Assembly: GCA_030748365.1 (NCBI GenBank)
Contig: JASMME010000046.1
Location: forward strand, 1-8,614
Reading direction: 5' to 3'
From: Lutibacter sp.
GTDB lineage: Bacteria > Bacteroidota > Bacteroidia > Flavobacteriales > Flavobacteriaceae
Length of the DNA stretch: 8,614 bases
Shown here: positions 1-7,561 of the stretch, one piece after another
How positions within the stretch are numbered: position 1 is the stretch's first letter
How the letters are laid out: each line of letters begins with the position of its first letter
The notes under the pieces: model-generated
What the model was told of the DNA's origin: nothing
The model's input: the letters and a program-made list of their open reading frames with translations, nothing else
The model's database searches: none
Program-made: the position numbers and the translations under genes

Positions 1-1083
<1,083 letters not shown>

Positions 1084-1103
1084 AAAATACGTATACAGAA
1101 TTC

Positions 1104-1137
1104 AAAAAGGCCCGCAAATCTGCGGGCCTTTTTTTTT
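1104..1137. terminator. Bidirectional intrinsic terminator between gdhA and the TonB receptor gene
   Basis: A perfect 8-bp GC-rich stem, GGCCCGCA at 1109-1116 and TGCGGGCC at 1121-1128, encloses the four-base loop AATC. It is preceded by five A (1104-1108) and followed by nine T (1129-1137), so a U-tract follows the hairpin on either strand. It starts 20 bases after the gdhA stop and ends 36 bases from the stop of the converging receptor gene. It therefore probably ends transcription from both sides. This is the clearest non-coding element in the window. Confidence 0.93.
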
Positions 1138-1173
1138 AAAACAATGTATTGCCTTTTACCAATCCAATGAGGA

Positions 1174-4113
1174 TTACAGGTTAAAGGTGGCTTTTAAGAT
1201 CACCCTACGACCAATAATCGGCATACTTGGGTATGCGCGGTATTTGTGATCGAATAGGTTTGAAGCAGAGATGTCAACAGAAACCCCTTCATTGATAATA
1301 TAACCGAAGTTGGCATCAAATAGGTTTTTCGCCTTCACAAAACCAGAGAACGCGCCCTGATTTGACATAAATTCCCCATCGTGTTGGAAGGAGAGCCCAC
1401 CACGGAATTTATCCCTACTGTAATTGGCTCCTAGTCGGTATTTGAATTTAGGAGCATTCAAATAAGAAGAGAACGGCAGGTCATCATCATCGTCTTCTCC
1501 TGGAATCCACTCATTTTGGCTCAACCAAGAAGCATTCCCCCAAAGAGTCCAAGCGTCATCGGCAAAGTATTCAACCGACAGGTCTGCACCGTAATGACTT
1601 CTGGTAGCATCTCCGAAACGACGGTATCCTGCAGGAATATGGGCAATGCCATCTCCTTGGGGAACCCGATCCGTTTCTACGGTACCAATTACGTTGATCA
1701 GTGGTGCAATCCCACTGTCAAAACCAGCGCCTCCAGCCATAAAGGCACCACCAACAGCCGCCGCCGCACCAGCGATTGCTCCTGGGGTAGCCGCCGCCGC
1801 CGCATCTGCTGCTGAGGGCAATACACCTGGAATACCAGTTAAGGGATATCCATTGGCAGTATAATAAGCTTGGGTTTGCGCCAGTACACCAGCCGTAATG
1901 GCTCCTACGACTGTAGGATCAGCGGCAAAATCAGCACCGACAGTAGCGCCAAGGTCTCCAGAGAAATCAGAACCTGCCAACATATAGGTAGGACCAATGG
2001 CTGTAAACTGGGTAAAGCCTTTTCTTTCGTAGGTGTAAAAATCCAGTCCTACAGAAAATTTGTCACCGATCGTACCTTTGTACCCTACCTCAAAAGAGTT
2101 AAGGGTGCCAATTTCAGAACTACCAGTACCTACCAGATCATTCATAGGTTCGTTGTTAAAAAGGTTATACCCTATTAACTGGCCACTACCACCACTGGGG
2201 ACATAACTGTTAAAGAAGCCTTGAACAACAGGTAGTAGAGGGGCATAACTTGGGTCGGCTGCTAGGCCTGCATACAAGCCTTGAAGGGTGGGACCAGCCA
2301 CCGCACCATAAGCGTAGGCCAAAGGGAATTGCTGTGTTCCATAAGGGAGGTCTGGCAGTCCGGGAATGGATAGGTCTATGGTTGGATTGCTGGAGAAATT
2401 TTGCGGATTGGTTTGTCCAGACAACCATACATCCAAGATTCCCGGAGATAAAACAGAAACAGGAAAATCGATGTTTTGTTCTAGGGCTGTAGGTCCGAAG
2501 GTTGCTACGTTGTAGGAAACCCTAAAGGAACTTTTTTGACTCGCTTTGTAAACCAATGCAATCCTGGGAGCAAAAGCACCTTCATCAATAAAGTTGAATT
2601 TATCATACCTTCCAGCATAGGTAAGCTCAAGCTGGTCACTGAGCTTTGAAGTACCTTGCAGATAAGCACCCGTAATGATATAGTCATCATCGTCATCATT
2701 CACCCCAAAAAGGGTGTTTTCTGAATCGGACTTGGTATTTCTGTAATCGGTTCCCACAGTAAAACGGGAATCGAGGAAATCAGGGGTTTCAAAGTTGTAT
2801 TGCAACTGGGCTTCCAAAGAGGCGCGCTTGGCAATTTGTCTGAATCCGGAAGCGTATAGGAAGGTAGGGTTATCAGCACTACCTCCATCGTTGTAGTTAT
2901 AGAAAACCTGGGCAAATAAACCACCGGTCTGTATCCTCGCCTGGGTCCAGTAGTCTTTTCCTTGTGTATATCCAGCTCCCTGTGAATTAAAGAACAAGCC
3001 ACCACCATCAGCAAATCCACCAGATAAAAAGGCCCGTGTACCTGCTTCGGGACGGAACTCTAGGTGCATATTGGCGGAATAATTTTTGTATTTGGTAGCC
3101 AGCGGATTTCCATCTCCGTTGTCATCTAGGTCAGTCAGGGTCAGAAGGGTTGTTCCTGCCAGCGCAGGATTTACCCTGCCACCGCTGATAGCCGGTTGGG
3201 CAATACTGGTATATTGAGCAGCAATAAAATCGGCATCTTCCTCGGCGTCCAGTTCAAAATCATCTCCCTGTACCCAACGGGCGTTTACCTTAAATCCAAT
3301 TTTTTTATCCTTGCTTACCGATGCGTGACGGATCGTTCTACCAAAGGTATTCATGGTTCCTCCCAAAATCTCAACGGTTGTTCCCGGATGATCGATGGGG
3401 CTTTTTGACATAAAATGAACCACTCCGGACGTTACCCCTGGTCCATACAGCGCAGAAGCAGCACCACGTACCACTTCGATTTTATCGATGTCAATATTAG
3501 ACATACCTGTCTGGTGACTCAAGAAAACACCTGCGGAAGGAGTTACCATGTAACGATAATCCAGGATTGGGAAAGTAGACGTTCCAAAAACCCCTGAGCC
3601 TGCCCTCATTTCTATGTTGAGGGTATTGGCAGATTGCTGCTGTACATGTACACCAGGTACATTCACCAAATGTCGTATAGGGTCTATAGCAACCGCAGAA
3701 TTTTCAATATTTTTAGCAGTAAGAATACTCACAGAGGCAGGTGCATTTTGCACTTTCTCAGGCCTTCTAGAAGCAGAGATAACAACTTCATCAAGAGAGG
3801 TGCCTGCCTTTAACGAAACGTTTACCGTTGCGTTGGAACTACTCACGGAGACTGCTTCAGACTGATACCCGGTAAAACTTATCTCTAAAGAAAAAGGTCT
3901 TTCAGTATTGGTAGACAACTCAAACGTACCGTCAAAGTCCGTGCTTGTCCCTGAATTCGTCCCTTTGATGAGAACGTTTGCTCCAGCGATTGGTTCGCCA
4001 GAAGTTTGGTCAGTTACTGTTCCGCTTATCATTGTTTGTGCATGTAGGGAAAACGACATGCAAAACAATACGCAAAACAGAACGATTCCATAGTAATGGT
4101 TGGTTGATTTCAT
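1174..4113 (-). CDS. TonB-dependent outer-membrane receptor with carboxypeptidase-like N-terminal domain
   Basis: A 979-residue outer-membrane active transporter that would use TonB/ExbB/ExbD energy to import a ligand. Domains seen in order: signal peptide (hydrophobic core about 9-23, likely cut after LHA at 25, with no lipoprotein Cys at the cut site); carboxypeptidase-regulatory-like beta-sandwich about 28-102 (ISGTVTD, GANVLIKGT, DGTFEL); TonB-box-like LDEVVISASRRPE at 107-119; plug about 120-240 with IEVVRGAASALYGPG; then a beta-barrel of roughly 730 residues ending in ATFNL. No susD-like gene adjoins it and it is transcribed alone, so it is not a typical SusC glycan importer; the ligand (siderophore, vitamin, peptide, sugar) cannot be read from sequence. 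Odd features are an Ala/Gly-rich insert at 768-797 and Asp runs at 473-477 and 874-878, probably in surface loops. The ATG at 4111-4113 is chosen because it directly precedes the signal peptide; the leader is A-rich and lacks a Shine-Dalgarno sequence. Family call is secure, ligand unknown. Confidence 0.95.
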   Translation of the reverse strand: MKSTNHYYGIVLFCVLFCMSFSLHAQTMISGTVTDQTSGEPIAGANVLIKGTNSGTSTDFDGTFELSTNTERPFSLEISFTGYQSEAVSVSSSNATVNVSLKAGTSLDEVVISASRRPEKVQNAPASVSILTAKNIENSAVAIDPIRHLVNVPGVHVQQQSANTLNIEMRAGSGVFGTSTFPILDYRYMVTPSAGVFLSHQTGMSNIDIDKIEVVRGAASALYGPGVTSGVVHFMSKSPIDHPGTTVEILGGTMNTFGRTIRHASVSKDKKIGFKVNARWVQGDDFELDAEEDADFIAAQYTSIAQPAISGGRVNPALAGTTLLTLTDLDDNGDGNPLATKYKNYSANMHLEFRPEAGTRAFLSGGFADGGGLFFNSQGAGYTQGKDYWTQARIQTGGLFAQVFYNYNDGGSADNPTFLYASGFRQIAKRASLEAQLQYNFETPDFLDSRFTVGTDYRNTKSDSENTLFGVNDDDDDYIITGAYLQGTSKLSDQLELTYAGRYDKFNFIDEGAFAPRIALVYKASQKSSFRVSYNVATFGPTALEQNIDFPVSVLSPGILDVWLSGQTNPQNFSSNPTIDLSIPGLPDLPYGTQQFPLAYAYGAVAGPTLQGLYAGLAADPSYAPLLPVVQGFFNSYVPSGGSGQLIGYNLFNNEPMNDLVGTGSSEIGTLNSFEVGYKGTIGDKFSVGLDFYTYERKGFTQFTAIGPTYMLAGSDFSGDLGATVGADFAADPTVVGAITAGVLAQTQAYYTANGYPLTGIPGVLPSAADAAAAATPGAIAGAAAAVGGAFMAGGAGFDSGIAPLINVIGTVETDRVPQGDGIAHIPAGYRRFGDATRSHYGADLSVEYFADDAWTLWGNASWLSQNEWIPGEDDDDDLPFSSYLNAPKFKYRLGANYSRDKFRGGLSFQHDGEFMSNQGAFSGFVKAKNLFDANFGYIINEGVSVDISASNLFDHKYRAYPSMPIIGRRVILKATFNL
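1723..1812 (-). repeat. Triplet-rich Ala/Gly low-complexity insert in the receptor barrel
   Basis: Residues 768-797 of the receptor contain 16 Ala and 7 Gly in 30 positions. On the plus strand the DNA shows GCC triplet runs at 1757-1767 and 1790-1803. The composition differs sharply from the moderate-GC surroundings and from typical barrel strands, so it most likely lies in an extracellular loop (inference). Because the unit is three bases long, slippage would change loop length without breaking the frame. Confidence 0.75.
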
Positions 4114-4259
4114 AAGTGTTGAATCTTGTTAATATTTAACTTTAAATGCTTTAAAGATATTAAAAATATTCTTCATACAAATTTTATGTATATTTAGGAT
4201 GGATTGTAAGCCGCTTTTTGGAAACGAATATACCCCTAAAATTAAGGCTTATAAAAATT
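4114..4259. promoter_or_regulatory. Divergent intergenic region holding promoters of the receptor and flavoenzyme genes
   Basis: These 146 bases separate two divergent starts, so both promoters should lie here. The core at 4130-4200 is very A/T-rich. No perfect Bacteroidota -7 box (TAnnTTTG) is present. The nearest plus-strand match is TATATTTA at 4189-4196, about 63 bases before the flavoenzyme ATG. The nearest minus-strand match is TAAAATTTG (4186 down to 4178), one base too long, about 64 bases before the receptor ATG. No partner TTG near -33 is evident for either. The region role is secure from gene orientation; the individual boxes are weak. Confidence 0.5.
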
Positions 4260-5243
4260 ATGATGAGCACTCCTCCCACTTTTATAAATGAACTATCAAT
4301 CCCGGCGGTTGCTGCCCCTATGTTTTTGATTTCTGGCCCTCAGCTGGTCATCGCTTGTTGTAAAAATGGAATTGTCGGCACTTTTCCGGCGTTGAATCAG
4401 CGAACGACTGAAGGATTCGAAGCATGGCTGGTAGAGATCAAAACAGCCTTGTCGGATTTTGAGCAAAGCACTGGTAAAAAAGCCGCTCCTTTTGGTGTCA
4501 ACCTGATTGTGCATAAGACCAATCCAAGGCTAGAAGCAGACCTGGCTGTTTGTGTCAAACACAAAGTACCTTTGATCATTACCTCCTTGGGGGCTGTTTC
4601 GGAATTGGTCAACGCTGTACATAGCTACGGCGGGCTGGTCTTCCATGATATTATAAAAAAACGCCATGCGGAAAAAGCCGCTGCTGCCGGAGTGGACGGA
4701 CTGATCTTGGTAGCCGCTGGCGCAGGAGGTCACGCCGGCACCCTGCACCCGATGCCCTTGGTTGCGGAGGTTCGTCGTTTTTTTGATAAAACCTTGCTCC
4801 TGTCGGGCTGTATCAGTACTGGAAGAGACATCGCTACTGCCTTGCAAATGGGGGCTGACCTTGCCTATATGGGTACACGGTTTATAAATACTGACGAAAG
4901 CAGGGCACCGGAAGCGTATCAAAAGATGATTATAGACAGTAGTGCCAGTGATATTGTGTATACGGCGGCGGTTTCAGGGGTGCCTGCCAATTTTTTAAGG
5001 CCCAGCCTTGAAAAAATGGGTATCACTGAAGACTTGTGGAGCCAAAAAGGAAAGGTTGATTTCGGCAAGGAAATGACGGTGGCGAATGAGGAAGCCAAGG
5101 CCTGGAGTACCATCTGGTCTGCTGGACAAGGAGTGACATCCATCCACCAAACCCTGCCGGTACAAACCCTGGTAAAAGAACTCAAAACTGCATTTATAAC
5201 AGCCATCCAGGAACAGCATCAAAAGCTGGACATCTACAAGTAG
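4260..5243 (+). CDS. FMN-dependent oxidoreductase, nitronate monooxygenase / 2-nitropropane dioxygenase family
   Basis: A 327-residue cytoplasmic TIM-barrel flavoprotein. Proven family members oxidise alkyl nitronates with O2, or act as NAD(P)H:quinone reductases or enoyl-ACP reductases (FabK). Seen: AAPMFLISGP near 18-27 (first strand, FMN contact), GVDGLIL then GAGGHAG with His158 at the position of the family catalytic histidine, SGCISTG about 192-198 and YMGTRF about 203-208, which match the FMN phosphate-binding loops, then a VYTAAVSGVPANFLRP tail segment typical of one bacterial subgroup. The frame opens earlier with TTG at 4218, but ATG 4260 (or the next codon, ATG 4263) is preferred: the family fold begins right after it, and ATAAAAATT precedes it. 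It converges with the next gene with only 23 bases between stops and no clear hairpin. The family is secure; the substrate is not, and no nitroalkane, quinone or fatty-acid gene nearby settles it. Confidence 0.9.
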   Translation: MMSTPPTFINELSIPAVAAPMFLISGPQLVIACCKNGIVGTFPALNQRTTEGFEAWLVEIKTALSDFEQSTGKKAAPFGVNLIVHKTNPRLEADLAVCVKHKVPLIITSLGAVSELVNAVHSYGGLVFHDIIKKRHAEKAAAAGVDGLILVAAGAGGHAGTLHPMPLVAEVRRFFDKTLLLSGCISTGRDIATALQMGADLAYMGTRFINTDESRAPEAYQKMIIDSSASDIVYTAAVSGVPANFLRPSLEKMGITEDLWSQKGKVDFGKEMTVANEEAKAWSTIWSAGQGVTSIHQTLPVQTLVKELKTAFITAIQEQHQKLDIYK

Positions 5244-5266
5244 TGATCAGCAGTTTACAGCAGGAA

Positions 5267-6400
5267 TTAAAACACCTCTTTCCTATAGATAATATTCCGT
5301 TCTCTTAGGTAATTGAGTACGTAGTCAAAGCAACCCACCTGTTTACCGACTAGTTCTGGAGGAAATACGCCTTGGCCAGTAAATAAACCTTCCAGAAATA
5401 GGTTGGCAACCGCTGTAGCGGTATAGCCAGTGGTTCTTGCCATGGAAGAGGTATGGCTTTCCTTGCAATAGCTGTCGTGCAGGTGGTAAACGATGTTCTT
5501 TCTTTTACCCTTGGTATCTACACCCTTTAGGTGTATCCTCATCACCGTAATCTCCTCTTCTGTGTCTCCCAGTTTCCAGGAATCGAACAGGATCTTAGAG
5601 GTAACATCCAACGGGCGAATTTCCACGCCCTTTACTTTGAGGGTTTTCTGTCCAAAGAAACCACTTTCTTTTAGTACTTTGATATACTCTACATGCCCCG
5701 GATAACGGAGGGTTTTCTCCTTCATGTTCTGAATATGAGGCATGGTAATAATAAGCGAGCGCAGGCCGTCAGAATTGAAGGCTTCTAGGGTACCGACTCC
5801 TTCGAAATCAACATATTCACAATCGGTCAACGGCTCCCTGACCACCAGCGTACCGTTTTCTACATACCGGGCTGGGCGGGTATACTCTTCTATCACGTCT
5901 ACCGGCGAAAAAGGGGCTTTGTAACAGAAAGGCCATTTTTTTACAGTAGGAAGACCCCCAACCAGACAGTCGAAATCAGTGAGACTCAGCTGTTCGTTGT
6001 AATGACCTAAAATGATATTGCCCATACCTGGCGCCACACCACAGTCTACGATTGCTGTCACTTTTTTCTCCTTGGCCAGCTGATCCAGCGCCAGGGAATT
6101 TTCTGGAAAAAAGGAAATATCGATAACATTCTTTTCACTTTCAATGATTTGTTTCAGGGTATCATACCCCAGAAATCCAGGAACAGCACAAATGACCAAG
6201 TCAAAGGGTTTGATGATTTTTTGTAAAGCCATCCGGTCTGTTACATTGAGTATGGCGGTTTGTAGGGAAGGACATTTGCTTAGGGCTTTGTCCAATGCTT
6301 GTTGGTTTATGTCTGAAAGGGTTACGCTGTGTTTGGTTGCCAGGTCAATAGCCATGGCACTTCCCACCATACCAGCACCCAGTACGATAATGGAGTACAT
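5267..6400 (-). CDS. Lysine 6-dehydrogenase-like protein, saccharopine dehydrogenase family
   Basis: A 377-residue cytoplasmic NAD(P)-dependent oxidoreductase. The N-terminal Rossmann domain shows GAGMVG at 8-13 and Asp30 at the end of the second strand, which usually favours NAD over NADP. The catalytic domain has CGVAPGMGN at 120-128, VGGLP at 147-151, a PGHVEY segment at 234-239, SMARTTGYTA at 319-328 and GVFPPE at 344-349. From memory these match in order and spacing the lysine 6-dehydrogenase of Geobacillus (about 385 residues), which oxidises the epsilon-amine of lysine to a semialdehyde that cyclises to piperideine-6-carboxylate. It is much shorter than bifunctional LKR/SDH and lacks any fused reductase domain. 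ATG 6398-6400 sits directly before the first beta-strand; the leader has no Shine-Dalgarno but carries two copies of TTTAACAA. The neighbouring radical SAM gene lies 138 bases upstream on the same strand. Family is very likely; lysine as substrate is an inference, since many homologues are uncharacterised. Confidence 0.87.
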   Translation of the reverse strand: MYSIIVLGAGMVGSAMAIDLATKHSVTLSDINQQALDKALSKCPSLQTAILNVTDRMALQKIIKPFDLVICAVPGFLGYDTLKQIIESEKNVIDISFFPENSLALDQLAKEKKVTAIVDCGVAPGMGNIILGHYNEQLSLTDFDCLVGGLPTVKKWPFCYKAPFSPVDVIEEYTRPARYVENGTLVVREPLTDCEYVDFEGVGTLEAFNSDGLRSLIITMPHIQNMKEKTLRYPGHVEYIKVLKESGFFGQKTLKVKGVEIRPLDVTSKILFDSWKLGDTEEEITVMRIHLKGVDTKGKRKNIVYHLHDSYCKESHTSSMARTTGYTATAVANLFLEGLFTGQGVFPPELVGKQVGCFDYVLNYLRERNIIYRKEVF

Positions 6401-6538
6401 GTCTTGTTAAATTGGTTTGTTAAAGGGGTAGATTAAAGCAGAAAAACAGGAAACATGCCTATAAGCCTGGAATAAAAATCCAGGGCATTTCAGCGAGTTG
6501 TTTTGTTAGGGAATTAGGCATGTCCAAACATACAAAAT
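6401..6538 (-). promoter_or_regulatory. Structured leader / intergenic region upstream of the lysine-dehydrogenase-like gene
   Basis: Contains nested inverted repeats. The outer arms ACATGCCTA (6453-6461) and TAGGCATGT (6515-6523) are a perfect 9-bp match. The inner arms CCTGGA (6466-6471) and TCCAGG (6479-6484) form a 6-bp stem with a 7-base A/T loop. No U-tract follows on either strand, so a standard terminator is unlikely. On the minus strand a perfect -7 box TATGTTTG (6532 down to 6525) would start transcription around 6518, inside the right outer arm, giving a leader near 118 bases that contains the inner hairpin. Two direct repeats of TTTAACAA (minus strand; 6417-6424 and 6404-6411) lie next to the start codon. 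What is seen is the symmetry; any regulatory role is inference. Confidence 0.45.
6525..6532 (-). promoter_or_regulatory. Candidate -7 promoter box (TATGTTTG) for the lysine-dehydrogenase-like gene
   Basis: Reading the minus strand, TATGTTTG fits the Bacteroidota consensus TAnnTTTG at all six fixed positions. It lies 124 bases before the ATG and just after the radical SAM stop codon. No TTG is seen at the expected -33 distance, and in A/T-rich DNA such boxes arise by chance, so confidence is limited. Confidence 0.35.
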
Positions 6539-7483
6539 TTAGGTAATATTTTTTGGGGGGTGGTAATTTTTCCCCTGCCAAAGATTCTTTTCAGCCAGTT
6601 TTTGATCGATTAGGGCAACCATTTCATAATTTTTTAAGCCCCACTTTGGCGCCACAAGCAAGTCTTTCGGCGCTTCACTGATAAAGCGTTCTATAATGAT
6701 GGAAGGCCTTAGGTAGGTGATAAATTCCGTTATAAACGCGAGATAATCTTCCATCTTGAAAAGCGCAAATCTTTCAGGATCTCTCCGATATTGAACACCC
6801 ATCACTGAGTTTTTCACAATTTGTAGGTGATGTAGCTTCAAGGTATCGATTGGTAGCTTGGAGATAGTTGCTGCGTGCCCCATCAGCTCCTCCCTGTCTT
6901 CTCCAGGCAAACCCAAGATCAGGTGTGCCCCCAGGTGAAATCCTTTGTCCTTACAAAGTTCGTAAGCAGCAATGGTTTCCTCAAAAGTGTGGCAACGGTT
7001 GACAGAGAGCAGGGTTTTGTTTAAGGTGCTTTCCACCCCAAATTCCAGGGAAACAAAATGCACTTTGGAAAGTGTTTCCAGGTAATCGATGATTTCCTGG
7101 GAAATACAATCTGGCCGGGTACCGATTACCAAGCCAACAACCCCTGGGACACGAAGCGCTTCCTCGTACATTTTTTGCAGGGAGCTAATGGTTGAATAGG
7201 TATTGGTATAGGCCTGAAAATAAGCGAGAAAGTGTTTGATATTTCTTTTTTTTTGAAAAAAATCAATCCCCTCCTCTAGTTGTTGTTGGATGCTTTTCTG
7301 CGGTGTACAGTAATCAGGGTTAAAGCTGTCGTTATTGCAGTAGGTGCAACCACCATAGCCTTTTGATCCATCTCTGTTTGGACAGGAAAAGCCCACATCC
7401 ACCGATATCTTTTGCACCCGTTCACCAAAAGTCTGTTTGATAAAAGAGCTGTAATCTACATAGCGTTTTCCTGTAATAGTCAT
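6539..7483 (-). CDS. Radical SAM protein, TIGR01212 family (YhcC/YtqA-like)
   Basis: A 314-residue cytoplasmic [4Fe-4S] radical SAM protein, normal length for this family. The cluster cysteines are C34, C46 and C49 in CPNRDG...GGCTYC, a CX11CX2C spacing instead of the classic CX3CX2C; this wide spacing is the family hallmark, shared with E. coli YhcC. Further conserved segments follow in order: AYFQAYTNTY near 87-96, GTRPDCI near 121-127, LEFGVES near 146-152, HLILGLPGE near 182-190 and KLHHLQIVK near 216-224. B. subtilis YtqA, the Gram-positive relative, has been proposed (as MnmL) to act in making mnm5s2U at the tRNA wobble base, working with the methyltransferase MnmM; whether this protein does the same is unknown and no mnmM-like gene is visible here. 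ATG 7481-7483 fits the family N-terminus. A TATTTTTG box lies 16 bases upstream. Family call is very secure, biochemical role tentative. Confidence 0.94.
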   Translation of the reverse strand: MTITGKRYVDYSSFIKQTFGERVQKISVDVGFSCPNRDGSKGYGGCTYCNNDSFNPDYCTPQKSIQQQLEEGIDFFQKKRNIKHFLAYFQAYTNTYSTISSLQKMYEEALRVPGVVGLVIGTRPDCISQEIIDYLETLSKVHFVSLEFGVESTLNKTLLSVNRCHTFEETIAAYELCKDKGFHLGAHLILGLPGEDREELMGHAATISKLPIDTLKLHHLQIVKNSVMGVQYRRDPERFALFKMEDYLAFITEFITYLRPSIIIERFISEAPKDLLVAPKWGLKNYEMVALIDQKLAEKNLWQGKNYHPPKNIT

Positions 7484-7499
7484 TGGGTGTTTTCTGTTG

Positions 7500-7507
7500 C
7501 AAAAATA
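7500..7507 (-). promoter_or_regulatory. Candidate -7 promoter box (TATTTTTG) for the radical SAM gene
   Basis: On the minus strand TATTTTTG matches TAnnTTTG at all fixed positions and lies 16 bases before the ATG. If used, the leader would be only about 10 bases. No TTG is found near -33. The 78-base gap (7484-7561) to the upstream peptidase stop is otherwise featureless, without a terminator hairpin. Confidence 0.3.
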
Positions 7508-7561
7508 AGGATTGTTATGACGATAGCCACCCTTTTTAACCCATGATTATATAAACAATAC

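Noticed and set aside
1516..2178. Plus-strand open frames opposite the receptor gene
   Set aside because: Antisense shadows of the receptor reading frame; no recognisable protein and no start signals.
1174..4113. Calling the receptor SusC (glycan importer)
   Set aside because: No SusD gene adjoins it and no glycan-utilisation genes are present; the domain layout alone does not define SusC.
4218..4259. TTG start giving a 14-residue N-terminal extension of the flavoenzyme
   Set aside because: The extra residues are not part of the family fold, and two ATG codons follow at 4260 and 4263, just before conserved sequence.
4530..5222. Minus-strand open frames opposite the flavoenzyme gene
   Set aside because: Shadows of a well-supported plus-strand gene with low-quality translations.
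5244..5266. Terminator in the convergent gap between flavoenzyme and dehydrogenase
   Set aside because: Only a short direct CAGCAG repeat and a TGATCA palindrome are visible; no GC-rich stem with T-tract.
5267..6400. Saccharopine reductase or bifunctional LKR/SDH
   Set aside because: Length and the motif series CGVAPGMGN, SMARTTGYTA and GVFPPE fit the lysine 6-dehydrogenase group better.
6453..6523. Intrinsic terminator for the radical SAM gene
   Set aside because: The inner hairpin is only 6 bp and is not followed by a T-tract on either strand.
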